This document shows positions 25,542 through 33,440 of a DNA stretch of 64,000 nucleotides, in pieces; within the stretch, counting starts at the first letter, position 1; the number at the start of each line of letters is the position of its first letter. Source of the stretch: Hyphomonas sp. Lineage in GTDB: Bacteria; Pseudomonadota; Alphaproteobacteria; Caulobacterales; Hyphomonadaceae. The translations under genes and the position numbers were made by a program. The stretch lies in NCBI GenBank assembly GCA_016124495.1, contig WGNP01000007.1, positions 62,001-126,000 on the forward strand. The letters run 5' to 3'. Below the pieces are notes generated by a model. That model was not told the DNA's origin. It was given only the letters and a program-made list of their open reading frames with translations, and ran no database searches.

Positions 25542-25958
25542 GGGTTCTGATCCCCTCATTGGTGGTGTCGGACAAAAGCGAACCGGTCCCGAATTGCGCA
25601 AATTTACCGATTCAGCCAGCGCAAAGTTGATGTCAGTCGCCGGGGGCGGCTGCACGTGTCGCCTTGAAAACGGGGCGGTGGTTTCGAGCGATGTTCTGCC
25701 TGGCGCGTGACAGGCAGCCGGATAACACCCTCGGATTGGCCCTGCCGGTCAGCGCTGCCGGCTATCCAGGCCGATCCGGCCCTGAACGGCCGCCAGTCGG
25801 GGCCACATCCCTCCGGCAGCAGGAAAGGAAGAGGTCAGGCACGCCGCTCAAAGCGCGGAGCCCAGAACCCCAACCAGCACACTTTGCCGGATTCCTGTGG
25901 CCAGGTCGTCCGAACCCCGACAGTCTTCAGCGCAACTCGTTCGCTGCAGAGAGGGCTC
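25542..25958. other. Intergenic stretch, no supported gene
   Basis: About 417 bp between the divergent GST and 25959 genes. It should hold both promoters. Plus-strand frames pass through it without a credible start and with odd composition. No hairpin with a T-run or RNA gene is seen. Confidence 0.4.
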
Positions 25959-26429
25959 ATGTCAGGCTTGTTTGGATCCTCACGCTTTGACGATGCGGTC
26001 ATCGGCCGGTTGAAGCGCTCGGGCGGAATTTGGCGGGGGACGCTTGCCGTAGGCGAAACACCCGACATGCCGCTAAACCTTTTCGGCTCCGGCCGGCAGC
26101 CTGATGCCGCGGCATTGGCGGCGGCGCGCCAGATCAGTGCAACGTTCGACGCCTGGCGGCCATCGATCCAGCGGGCGTTGTTTGATCATTACACCCCTTA
26201 TGGCGAGGCGATTGCGGCGCAAGGCCAGACTGCACAAAGGACGCAGATGCCTGCCCTTCAAACGGCGGAGCAAGTCTGGAATCACGTGACCTTGCAGTCG
26301 GTAGCGGTTGTGAAGATGGGGGGCGTCGTCACGACCGAATTCGTCTATGCTGCAGCATGGGATGATGATCATATGCTGGGCGCAAGATTCCAGGCGGGCC
26401 GTCTGGTTGAGTTGTGCGCAAGCGTATAG
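25959..26429 (+). CDS. Uncharacterised soluble protein
   Basis: 156 residues, start supported by GAGAGGG just before the ATG. No signal peptide or membrane helix. The opening FDDAVIGRLKRSGGIWRGTL, then D-M-P-L-N-L-F-G-S-G, and a helix-rich middle (AAARQISATFDAWRPSIQRALFDHYTPYGEA) ending with DDDHMLGARFQAGRLVELC resembles a small conserved alpha/beta fold seen in proteobacteria (perhaps DUF6985-like), but I cannot assign it firmly. Codon use fits the genome. It stands alone upstream of the IS91-like element. Confidence 0.65.
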   Translation: MSGLFGSSRFDDAVIGRLKRSGGIWRGTLAVGETPDMPLNLFGSGRQPDAAALAAARQISATFDAWRPSIQRALFDHYTPYGEAIAAQGQTAQRTQMPALQTAEQVWNHVTLQSVAVVKMGGVVTTEFVYAAAWDDDHMLGARFQAGRLVELCASV

Positions 26430-26636
26430 GCCCCTCAACAGAGGAGAAGCGCAGGCTCGAGCCTGGCCTGCAAGGACAGCATGACTGCCTTGGCGCCCTT
26501 GGCGGGCATTTGCTTCATTCGTTTATGCGTCGCTTTCCGGCAATCTCCGGCCGGGTGCCGGTAAGGCGGCCGAATGGCGGGAATGGGTTGGCCCAGCCAT
26601 ATACCGAACCCGATGATTAGAGCCAACCTGTTAAGG

Positions 26637-26698
26637 TTTCCAGGACGCCCGCCCTGCGCTGCCGGCAGCCCCGGGCCCGGTGGCGGGCGTCCTGGAAA
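26637..26698. repeat. Perfect 17-bp inverted repeat at the transposase end
   Basis: TTTCCAGGACGCCCGCC (26637-26653) and its exact complement GGCGGGCGTCCTGGAAA (26682-26698) flank a 28-base loop that contains a further palindrome, GCTGCCGGCAGC. No T-run follows on either strand, so it is unlike a Rho-independent terminator. A hairpin near the oriIS end is a feature of HUH transposons, where single-stranded structure is recognised; that role here is inference. Confidence 0.7.
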
Positions 26699-26730
26699 GC
26701 TCAAGGCCTGACGCGCGGGTGGCTGGCACT

Positions 26731-26955
26731 CTATGGAGATTTGAAGCGAACGCCCGGTTCGACGGTGGCCAAGAGCAGCACTTCTGTGTGCATTTTCCGT
26801 ATCGAGACGGCGCGCCGAGTGCGGATATGACGAAGCTCGGATGTGCCTCGTGTGCGGTTTGTCTCGCGGCACGTTCGAACAGGTCGCAAGCTGCCGACGC
26901 CGCCGATGATGGCGAACGCAGGGACGTCGGCATGAGTGATTTGAGCGGCCGTCAT
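26731..26955 (-). CDS. Possible third ORF of the IS91-like element
   Basis: 74 residues; its ATG overlaps the transposase TGA as ATGA, the form seen with translational coupling. The protein begins MTAAQITHADVPAFAIIGG, hydrophobic and reasonable, but its second half is rich in arginine and threonine (RPVRTCRETNRTRGTSEL) and may not be constrained. No family is recognised. It could be an accessory protein, the relic of a longer gene, or only untranslated element sequence. Confidence 0.35.
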   Translation of the reverse strand: MTAAQITHADVPAFAIIGGVGSLRPVRTCRETNRTRGTSELRHIRTRRAVSIRKMHTEVLLLATVEPGVRFKSP

Positions 26956-28127
26956 GAGCTGTCCATCCGTGCTTTCGGCCGTCGCCTGAGTTGCGCTGCC
27001 GGGGTCACCCGTTCGACCAGGATCATCCGTCCACCGCAGCACGGGCAAGGCGCCGGCCCGGGGGCCGGCGTGGGTTCGGGCACCGGCTCTGGCGGCGGGA
27101 TGCGATCAGCGAGCAGGTCTCGCGCCTGCGCAATGGCGGCGCGGCGCTGGGTGTTGGCGAGGAACCCGACATGCCGGATGCGGTGCAGGCCGTCGGGCAG
27201 AACGTGCTGCAGGAACCGCCGGGCAAACTCGCTGGCGGCGAGCGTCATGACCCCGTATCTGGTCTCGCCCTCCTTGCGATAGTCCTTGACCCGGAACGTC
27301 ACGCGCTGGCCGTCATAGGCTGTGATCCGGCTGTTCGAGATGGCGATCCGGTGAGTATAGCGGGCGAGGTAGGAGAGGACCTGGTCTGGCCCGGCAAACG
27401 GGCGCTTGGCATAGACGACCCAGTCGCGCCGACGCTGGCTCTTCAGGAGGCCCGCGAACGCGGCAGGGTCAGCCAGAGGGACGAGATCGCCGTGGAAGCT
27501 GAGCTTGCCGGCGGCGTGGAGGCCGGCGAGCCGCTCGCACATCAGCCTGCGGAACAAGCGTGAGAGCACCCTCACGGGCAGGAAGAAGCCGCGGCGACAA
27601 TCGACCCAGCGCTGGCCATCCGGCGACAGGCCGCCGCCGGGCACGACGCCGTGGATGTGGGGATGATGGGTCATCGCTGAGCCCCAGGTATGCAGGACCA
27701 GGGTCGCGCCGAGCTTTGCGCCGAGATGCTTCGGGTCGGCGCCGATCGTCATCAGGGTCTCGGACACGGCCTTGAACAGCGCGTCATACACAACACGCTT
27801 GTTCTGGAACGCCACGCGCGCCAGCGGCGCGGGCAGCGTGAACACGACATGGTAATAAGCCACGGGAAGCAGGTCCCGCCTGCGCGCCTCCAGCCACTCA
27901 TATGAAGCCGCCGCCTGGCATCTCGTGCAATGCCGGTTACGGCAGGAGTTATACGCAACGTCCATAGTCCCGCAGTCCTCACAGCGGGAGACATGCCCGC
28001 CGAGTGCAGCGGTGCGGCATGACAGGATCGCGTTCACCGCCCTGTGCTGGTCGCGCGAGAGCCCATCGCGCAGGGCGGGGCCGAGGCCGCGGAGGATATC
28101 CGCAACCTCGATCGCTGGCCGGGGCAT
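26952..28127 (-). CDS. IS91 family HUH transposase
   Basis: 391 residues, normal length. An N-terminal zinc-binding region has paired cysteines (CEDCG, SCRNRHCTRCQ at about 48-70). The HUH metal motif is in HHPHIHGVVPGG near residue 158. Two tyrosines four apart, YLARYTHR near 253-257, match the Y2 catalytic pair of IS91 and are followed by RIAISNSRI. A second cysteine pair (PCPCCGG) lies at the C-terminus. The enzyme nicks and joins single strands for rolling-circle transposition. It follows the recombinase gene by six bases. Confidence 0.93.
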   Translation of the reverse strand: MPRPAIEVADILRGLGPALRDGLSRDQHRAVNAILSCRTAALGGHVSRCEDCGTMDVAYNSCRNRHCTRCQAAASYEWLEARRRDLLPVAYYHVVFTLPAPLARVAFQNKRVVYDALFKAVSETLMTIGADPKHLGAKLGATLVLHTWGSAMTHHPHIHGVVPGGGLSPDGQRWVDCRRGFFLPVRVLSRLFRRLMCERLAGLHAAGKLSFHGDLVPLADPAAFAGLLKSQRRRDWVVYAKRPFAGPDQVLSYLARYTHRIAISNSRITAYDGQRVTFRVKDYRKEGETRYGVMTLAASEFARRFLQHVLPDGLHRIRHVGFLANTQRRAAIAQARDLLADRIPPPEPVPEPTPAPGPAPCPCCGGRMILVERVTPAAQLRRRPKARMDSS

Positions 28128-28133
28128 CCCCGG

Positions 28134-29018
28134 TCAGTCCGCCGGGTCGATGACTGGCAGGCTGTCGAACGGGCTCGCCGCGCCCTGGAGCAACTTCGGC
28201 GAGACATGGGTGTAGATCGATGTTGTCTGCAGCTTGGCGTGGCCGAGCATGACCTGGATAACGCGGATATCGACGCCGGCTTCCAGAAGATGCGTGGCGA
28301 AGGAATGGCGCAGCGTGTGCAGCGACACAGGTCCATCCTTGCGGATCCCGGCCGCCTCGACTGCGAAGCGGAACTGGCGCGACAACTGCCGTGCACTGAT
28401 GTGGTTCATCACGCCGATCCGGCTCGGGAACAGCCAGACCTGAGGACGGGTGATCTGCCACCACTTGCGCAGTGCTTCGAGCAGCTGCGGCGAGAGCTTG
28501 GCTTTACGATCCTTGTATCCCTTGCCCTGCTCGATCGAGAGGGTCATCGTCCGGCTGTCGATGTTCGACACCTTCAGCGATGCGGTCTCGGACGCCCTCA
28601 AGCCGGCACCATAGGTCACGCTCAGCGCTGTCCTGTACTTGAGCCCCGGTGCGCTGGCGATGATGCGCGCAACTTCTTCAGGCGTGAACACCACGGGAAG
28701 GCGGCGATGGTCACGCAGGATCGGGATGCGGTCTACTTCTTCGCCGCGCTTCAGCGTCACCTTCAGGAAAAAGCGCAGCGCAGTGGAATGGCTGTTGATG
28801 CCGGACACGCTCACGCCCTCAGCCTGCAGATGGAGTAGAAAGCCGCGTACGTCTTCGGCGGTGAGCGCGCCGGGCGCCAGCTTGAGATGGGCGCAGCAGT
28901 TGCGCACGCATCGGATATAGCCGGACTGGCTGATCTGGCTGATGCCGCGCAGGGTCATGTCTTCGATCATGCGCTGGCGAAGGGGATGGATCGGTTGGGT
29001 CTTCTCGATGTTGCTCAT
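28134..29018 (-). CDS. Tyrosine recombinase accompanying the IS91 transposase
   Basis: 294 residues. The N-terminal SAM-like core-binding domain (about 10-95) is followed by the catalytic domain with R in YGAGLRASETASL, K in the beta-hairpin (QGKGYKDRK), HTLRHSFATHLLEAG for H-x-x-R, LGHAKLQTT for the second H, and nucleophile Y in SIYTHV. All five key residues are present, so it should be active. Such XerC/D-like proteins ride with a subgroup of IS91 elements; their role, possibly resolution of circular forms, is not settled. It is the first gene of the element. Confidence 0.9.
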   Translation of the reverse strand: MSNIEKTQPIHPLRQRMIEDMTLRGISQISQSGYIRCVRNCCAHLKLAPGALTAEDVRGFLLHLQAEGVSVSGINSHSTALRFFLKVTLKRGEEVDRIPILRDHRRLPVVFTPEEVARIIASAPGLKYRTALSVTYGAGLRASETASLKVSNIDSRTMTLSIEQGKGYKDRKAKLSPQLLEALRKWWQITRPQVWLFPSRIGVMNHISARQLSRQFRFAVEAAGIRKDGPVSLHTLRHSFATHLLEAGVDIRVIQVMLGHAKLQTTSIYTHVSPKLLQGAASPFDSLPVIDPAD

Positions 29019-29026
29019 GGGAGCCT

Positions 29027-29054
29027 CCGGGTGGGGCGCTCCCGGCCCACCCGG
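29027..29054. repeat. 9-bp perfect inverted repeat upstream of the recombinase
   Basis: CCGGGTGGG (29027-29035) and CCCACCCGG (29046-29054) flank a 10-base loop directly upstream of the recombinase ATG (29018). It could be a terIS-side hairpin or a control element over the element's promoter or ribosome site. Neither is proven. Confidence 0.45.
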
Positions 29055-29183
29055 GCGCTGCCCGGAAACATCAGACGGTCATGTTCATCCCCGACGCCGC
29101 AACGTTCAACTCGCGCGCGAGCGCGTTAGTGCCCTGGCCCTAAACCGCCAGTCGCTCTGCAACGGGACTCGGGCTCCAAGTTC

Positions 29184-29477
29184 ATGGGGCAGGTCAACCT
29201 CACGCTCCGAAAATCTCGCTCCAGCCAAGGCTTCGTTCTTCGCGCCAAGATTTGGCAAGACCGATGGACGTGGATCGAGGTTCGTAGCGGCGGCAAGAAC
29301 GGCTGGACCAAAGAATGGACCGTTGAGGGTCGGGCTGCGGGAGGTGTCTAGGGCTACGCGCTGACTTGGGCCATCGAAGAAGCCTTCGACACCATGTCGA
29401 GTTCCCAAGCCGCCGACAATGCGGCGCTCGACGAAGCGTGGAAGGCAATTCTCTTGGGTGGACCTAAACCGGTGTGA
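29184..29477 (+). pseudogene. 98-codon reading frame broken by one amber codon
   Basis: From an ATG at 29184 a protein-like frame runs 55 codons (MGQVNLTLRKSRSSQG, then a tryptophan-rich part W-Q-D-R-W-T-W-I-E-V, N-G-W-T-K-E-W-T-V-E-G) to TAG at 29349-29351. The same frame goes on with equally protein-like sequence (GYALTWAIEEAFDTM, NAALDEAWKAILLGG) to TGA at 29475. Five of the first 55 residues are tryptophan. No family is recognised. It begins about 130 bp from the IS91-like element and has no good ribosome site, so it is probably the damaged end of a gene disrupted on insertion; a short real gene ending at the TAG is possible. Confidence 0.5.
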
Positions 29478-29559
29478 CGCCGGTCTGGATGGCTGCATCC
29501 GGCGGTTCCCCGCCAGGACGCTTTTATGCAGCACAATCGTTCGCCGGGTCGCAGCGCAC

Positions 29560-30132
29560 TCAGCGCCGCCAGCCCATGCCCTCGAGCAGCATCCGCGTCT
29601 CATAGAGCGGCAGTCCCACGATTGCGGTGTAGCTGCCATTGATGGCGGTGATGAAGCCGCCGGCAAGGCCCTGGATGGCGTAGCCGCCTGCCTTGCCCTT
29701 CCATTCGCCGCTGGCGACATAGGCGGCGATCTCGGCATCGGTCAGGCGTTTCATCTTTACGCGCGCAAGTACCGTGCGGCAGGCCACCCGGCCATCCGGT
29801 GCGCGCACCGCCACGCCGGTGATGCACTGGTGCGCCCGGCCGGACAGAAGCCGTAGGAAGGCTTCCGCCTCGGCCTCGTCCGCCGCCTTCCCGAGGTTGC
29901 GCTGGCCGACGGCCACGACCGTATCAGCGGCCAGAACGAAGCCGGCCTCGGGACAGGCTGCGGCTTTCTCCCGCGCCAGCCGTTCGGCCAGGGCGCGGGG
30001 CGCTTCGTCCTTGCGGCGGGCCTCATCGATGTCGGTGGGGGCGACCTTGTCCGGCACGAGGCCGATCTGCGCGAGCAGGTCGAGACGCCGGGGGCTCGCG
30101 CTCGCGAGGATGAGCGGCGGCTTGCCCGGCAT
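29560..30132 (-). CDS. maf: Maf-family nucleotide pyrophosphatase
   Basis: 190 residues. Maf proteins hydrolyse non-canonical or pyrimidine nucleoside triphosphates to monophosphates. Motifs present are [12 protein letters not shown] at the start, the substrate-binding R-E-K near residue 54, AADTVVAV with the catalytic aspartate near 69, and [16 protein letters not shown] with the last catalytic region near 147. Its ATG is six bases after the infA stop, the conserved infA-maf pair of alphaproteobacteria, so both are probably translated from one message. Confidence 0.92.
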   Translation of the reverse strand: MPGKPPLILASASPRRLDLLAQIGLVPDKVAPTDIDEARRKDEAPRALAERLAREKAAACPEAGFVLAADTVVAVGQRNLGKAADEAEAEAFLRLLSGRAHQCITGVAVRAPDGRVACRTVLARVKMKRLTDAEIAAYVASGEWKGKAGGYAIQGLAGGFITAINGSYTAIVGLPLYETRMLLEGMGWRR

Positions 30133-30138
30133 AAGGTT

Positions 30139-30357
30139 TTACTTGAAGCGGTAGGTGATGCGGCCCTTGGACAGGTCGTACGGGGTCATTTCGATCATGA
30201 CCTTGTCGCCCGTGAGCACACGGATACGGTTTTTCCGCATCTTGCCGGCGGTGTGCGCGATGATTTCGTGGTTGTTCTCAAGCTTTACGCGGAACGTCGC
30301 GTTCGGCAGCAGTTCAACGACTGTGCCTTCGAATTCGATGAGTTCTTCTTTCGACAT
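30139..30357 (-). CDS. infA: Translation initiation factor IF-1
   Basis: 72 residues, exactly the usual size. The S1/OB fold sequence [20 protein letters not shown], then [32 protein letters not shown] and the end [12 protein letters not shown] are close to invariant. IF-1 sits in the A site of the 30S subunit during initiation. The start has GGAG five bases before it. An in-frame extension upstream to 30513 is not family sequence. It lies between a lipoprotein gene and maf. Confidence 0.97.
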   Translation of the reverse strand: MSKEELIEFEGTVVELLPNATFRVKLENNHEIIAHTAGKMRKNRIRVLTGDKVMIEMTPYDLSKGRITYRFK

Positions 30358-30473
30358 GCCTTCTCCAGCTGACTGGCCATTCCGGCCCAGACTCCGCATT
30401 GCTCGGCTGCGCCATACAGGCTTGCAGGGATTCCGGCAAGCGCGCGGGGGAGCCTGCCGCTTGCGGGCCTCGT

Positions 30474-31049
30474 TTACCGTGTCGGCAGTGGCACGCCGGA
30501 CCTGAGGCTGCACTGGCCCGCAAAGCCCGGGAAGGCGCCGTTGGTGTCGACATTCGACTCGGCAAAGCCGTCGCTGATAACCAGGCGGGCGGTGATCGTG
30601 GTGGCGGTCGCGGCGAGCAGTTCGGGGGTCAGCGGAAGGGTCAGGCTGACCGCGGCACCGTCCGCATCGATGAGCACGGCCTCGCCGTCAAACGAGACGC
30701 CCGAGACGACATAGCGCGCGGGCCCGGCGACAGCATAGTCACCGAGCTGGCGGGCCGGGGCGACAACTTCCAGGGTCTTCGCCGCTGTGTCGCAATGCAG
30801 CGCGAACTTCGGCGGCGCGAGGCCTGTGATGGCATCCTGCGGGCCGACGTCGAGCACTGAGATGCCGGTTTCGCTGTCAAACAGTTCGAGCCCGTCCGCC
30901 GTGGGCGCGAAGGCGGGATCGGCGTCCTCCGGGGTCACGTCCCCGGCCACGGCTTCGGCGGCCGGCGCCCCGAGGGCGGGCGCGGGGTTGCGCCCTTCGC
31001 AGGCGGCCAGGGCCAGGAAACCGGCGGCGAGAAGGAAGGATGGCTTCAT
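30474..31049 (-). CDS. Predicted lipoprotein, unknown function
   Basis: 191 residues. Lipobox LAAC at residues 14-17 after a hydrophobic core. A low-complexity alanine/proline stretch (about 18-45) is followed by a beta-rich domain with two cysteines ([21 protein letters not shown]) that may pair. No family is recognised. In many alphaproteobacteria a low-molecular-weight phosphatase gene lies between UPF0262 and infA; here this lipoprotein takes that place (established synteny as I recall it, so treat as inference). It starts 14 bp after the UPF0262 stop. Confidence 0.75.
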   Translation of the reverse strand: MKPSFLLAAGFLALAACEGRNPAPALGAPAAEAVAGDVTPEDADPAFAPTADGLELFDSETGISVLDVGPQDAITGLAPPKFALHCDTAAKTLEVVAPARQLGDYAVAGPARYVVSGVSFDGEAVLIDADGAAVSLTLPLTPELLAATATTITARLVISDGFAESNVDTNGAFPGFAGQCSLRSGVPLPTR

Positions 31050-31063
31050 AGTGGTTTACCTTT

Positions 31064-31552
31064 TCATGTTCCGGGCGACCTGCCCTGCCCGGCATGCAGC
31101 GCGCAAATCAGGGTGAACAGGCGCCGGGCCGTCAGATGGTCGATCTCGATCTTGCCGGCGAGGCGCTCCTTTAACAGTTCAGAGCCTTCATTATGGATGC
31201 CGCGCCGGGCCATGTCGACTGCCTCGATCTGGTGGGGCGTCTGTGTACGGATGGCTTCATAATAGCTGTCGCAGATCATGAAATAATCACGGATCACGCC
31301 CCGGAAGGGGCCGAGCGAGAGGATGAATGTATGCACGTCCTCAGCCGCCTCGGTGCGCACGGCGAGGATGAGGCGCCGCTCTGCCTGGCTGAGCGAGAGA
31401 ACATAAGGGCCGCGCTCCTGGCCGGTGACAGCGAAGCTGTTCTCCTCGATCAGGTCGAAGATCGCGACGCGCCGCTCGTGCTCGGCGTCCGGACCGGAGG
31501 CGCCCAGCGTATCGTCGTCGATATGGACCTCGATGAGGCGATCAGTGCCCAT
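31064..31552 (-). CDS. UPF0262 family protein
   Basis: 162 residues from the ATG overlapping the hisD stop by 11 bp. It has the family block [15 protein letters not shown] followed by [16 protein letters not shown], then the central [20 protein letters not shown] and the end [20 protein letters not shown]0262 is restricted mostly to alphaproteobacteria, found next to hisD, and has no function that I know of. No signal peptide or membrane segment. The longer in-frame reading upstream lies inside hisD and is not family sequence. Confidence 0.88.
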   Translation of the reverse strand: MGTDRLIEVHIDDDTLGASGPDAEHERRVAIFDLIEENSFAVTGQERGPYVLSLSQAERRLILAVRTEAAEDVHTFILSLGPFRGVIRDYFMICDSYYEAIRTQTPHQIEAVDMARRGIHNEGSELLKERLAGKIEIDHLTARRLFTLICALHAGQGRSPGT

Positions 31553-32852
31553 CGCTCCCGCCCCGGTTCGTGCGGATGGACACCGAGCGCGCATGCGCCG
31601 GCAGGCGTTCAGCCTCGGCGAGACGCAGCGCGGCAGGCGCAAGCACGTCCAGCCCTTTCGGGCCGGCGCGCTGCACGCTCATGCGCTTAAGGAAATCATA
31701 CAGTCCGAGTCCGGACGAAAACCGCGCGGCGCGGCTGGTCGGCAGGACGTGGTTGGAGCCGGTGACATAATCGCCCAGCGCTTCCGGCGTATGGTGGCCG
31801 AGGAAGACCGCACCGGCATGACGGATCAAGGGCAAAAGGCCGTCCGGATCATCGACGCAAAGCTCGAGGTGTTCGGCGGCGATGCGGTTGGCGACATCGG
31901 CCGCCTGCAGACGGTCCCGCACAAGGATTATTGCGCCGTGGCTGCGCCAGGCGTCGCGCGCACGCTCGCCGGTCGCCAGCGTCTTCAACTGGTTTTCCAC
32001 AGCCTTTTCCACAGCCTTGCCCACAGCCTCATCCACAGTGATGAGGATCGACTGGCTGGAGGGATCATGCTCGGCCTGGCTGAGCAGGTCCGCCGCGATC
32101 CAGTCCGGATTGGCGGTGGCATCGGCGATGATGAGGATTTCCGAAGGTCCGGCAATCGTGTCGATGCCGACCCGGCCGAACACCTGGCGTTTGGCTTCGG
32201 CAACCCAGGCGTTGCCGGGGCCGACGATCTTGTCGACCGGCGCCAGCGCGCCTGCACCGAACGCCATCGCGCCGACGGCCTGCGCGCCGCCGATGGGGTA
32301 GTATTCGTCCACGCCGGCCTTCAGGGCGGCGTAGGCGACCGCGTTGGAGAGTTCGCCCTGCGGCGCCGGCGCGACCATCACGATGCGCTCCACGCCGGCA
32401 ATCCGGGCCGGGACGATGTTCATCAGTACCGAAGACGGATAGCTCGCGCGCCCGCCCGGCACATAGACGCCAACTGAGTCCAGCGACGTCCAGCGCCAGC
32501 CGAGTTCGATGCCGGCGTCGTCCGTGAAGCGATGATCTGAGGGGCGCTGCGCGCCGTGATAGGCGGCGATCCGGTCATGCGCGAAATCAATGGCCGCGCG
32601 CAGGTCTGCCGGGCAGGTCGCGGCCAGCTCGTGCAGGTTTACATTGTCGGACACGAGCGTCGAGGGGTCGATCTGCAGGCCGTCATACCTGGCGGTATAG
32701 TCGGCCACCGCCGCTCCGCCGCGCTTTTTGACGTCGGCGAGGATGTCCTTGACCACGTCGAACACGTCATCCCCCTGCCCGCGATCTTCCGCGAGGAAGC
32801 GCGTCAGGACCTCATCGAACTGAGGTTTGGTGGCGTCGAAGTGGCGGGCCAT
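31542..32852 (-). CDS. hisD: Histidinol dehydrogenase
   Basis: 436 residues. HisD oxidises L-histidinol to L-histidine in two NAD-dependent, zinc-dependent steps. The signature region is [13 protein letters not shown] through [29 protein letters not shown] follows, and the metal-site histidines appear in QAEHDPSSQ and the C-terminal [10 protein letters not shown], with the [20 protein letters not shown] block near the end. The enzyme looks complete. At 31993-32037 four 12-bp repeats encode [12 protein letters not shown] (see findings). It is 114 bp downstream of DUF2948 and overlaps UPF0262. Confidence 0.95.
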   Translation of the reverse strand: MARHFDATKPQFDEVLTRFLAEDRGQGDDVFDVVKDILADVKKRGGAAVADYTARYDGLQIDPSTLVSDNVNLHELAATCPADLRAAIDFAHDRIAAYHGAQRPSDHRFTDDAGIELGWRWTSLDSVGVYVPGGRASYPSSVLMNIVPARIAGVERIVMVAPAPQGELSNAVAYAALKAGVDEYYPIGGAQAVGAMAFGAGALAPVDKIVGPGNAWVAEAKRQVFGRVGIDTIAGPSEILIIADATANPDWIAADLLSQAEHDPSSQSILITVDEAVGKAVEKAVENQLKTLATGERARDAWRSHGAIILVRDRLQAADVANRIAAEHLELCVDDPDGLLPLIRHAGAVFLGHHTPEALGDYVTGSNHVLPTSRAARFSSGLGLYDFLKRMSVQRAGPKGLDVLAPAALRLAEAERLPAHARSVSIRTNRGGSDGH

Positions 32853-32966
32853 GGGGCGGGGATTTCCGGGATTTGGTATCGCCCCGCTACATGGACCGGG
32901 GCTGGCAGGCTGGCAAGATGGCGGATTGGTGCGGCCGGCGCATTCCGGCCTCCGGCCTGCTGCAAC

Positions 32967-33425
32967 CTACCTTTTCCGCCGCTCATGGCTCGGGACATGC
33001 CGTGTCGGCCACACGTAATCACTGTCGAGCAGCGCCCCGTCGAGGGCTTCGACCGTCAGCACGATTTCGCCGTCGCCGGCGAACAGGAGCACGACCTTGC
33101 CGCCCGGCGGCTCGGTCACGTCGGCGACGAAATCGGCACTCAGCAGGGAGAGGATCAGTTCCGGGTCTGTCTTGGTGATACCGCGCGTTTTCACGCCCAG
33201 CACGCCGTCAAACGCGAGCAGCGAGCGCACGCGCTCGCCCGGCTGGCCCTTGCGGGTGGGAGCTGTTTCCCAGCGATAGCGGTTCAGCTCGATGGTGAAG
33301 CGGCGCTTGCGCTTCTCGTAGCTGAGGTTGCCCGCCTTCACCACCGCATCCTGAACGGCCGCGGCAATGATCTTGAGGTCGTCACCCTCCTCGGCGAGAA
33401 GGCGCAGCGGTTTTTGATCTGTCAT
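32967..33425 (-). CDS. DUF2948 family protein
   Basis: 152 residues. The start PLRLLAEEGDDLKIIAAAVQDAVVK, the central RFTIELNRYRWE and the end VEALDGALLDSDYVWPTRHVPSH are the conserved DUF2948 blocks. The family is alphaproteobacterial and sits between murA and hisD in many genomes; no function is known to me. No membrane segment. Its ATG is 15 bp after the murA stop, so the two are probably in one operon. Confidence 0.9.
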   Translation of the reverse strand: MTDQKPLRLLAEEGDDLKIIAAAVQDAVVKAGNLSYEKRKRRFTIELNRYRWETAPTRKGQPGERVRSLLAFDGVLGVKTRGITKTDPELILSLLSADFVADVTEPPGGKVVLLFAGDGEIVLTVEALDGALLDSDYVWPTRHVPSHERRKR

Positions 33426-33440
33426 TCAGCCCTGCAATGG

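Larger units (their letters stand above)
26637..29054 (-). mobile_element. IS91-like element with HUH transposase and tyrosine recombinase
   Basis: The minus-strand pair tyrosine recombinase (28134-29018) then HUH transposase (26952-28127), six bases apart, is the two-gene layout of a known subgroup of IS91-family elements. A small ORF overlaps the transposase stop. A perfect 17-bp inverted repeat lies at the transposase side (26637-26698), and a 9-bp one lies just upstream of the recombinase (29027-29054). IS91 elements move by rolling-circle replication and make no target duplication, so exact ends cannot be read; the limits given are the outer hairpins and the real element may reach slightly further. 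All enzyme motifs are intact, so it may be active. Confidence 0.75.

Noticed and set aside
30561-31000. Possible repeat or CRISPR-like pattern in the lipoprotein region
   Set aside because: Only codon-driven GC repetition; no regular repeat-spacer structure anywhere in the window.
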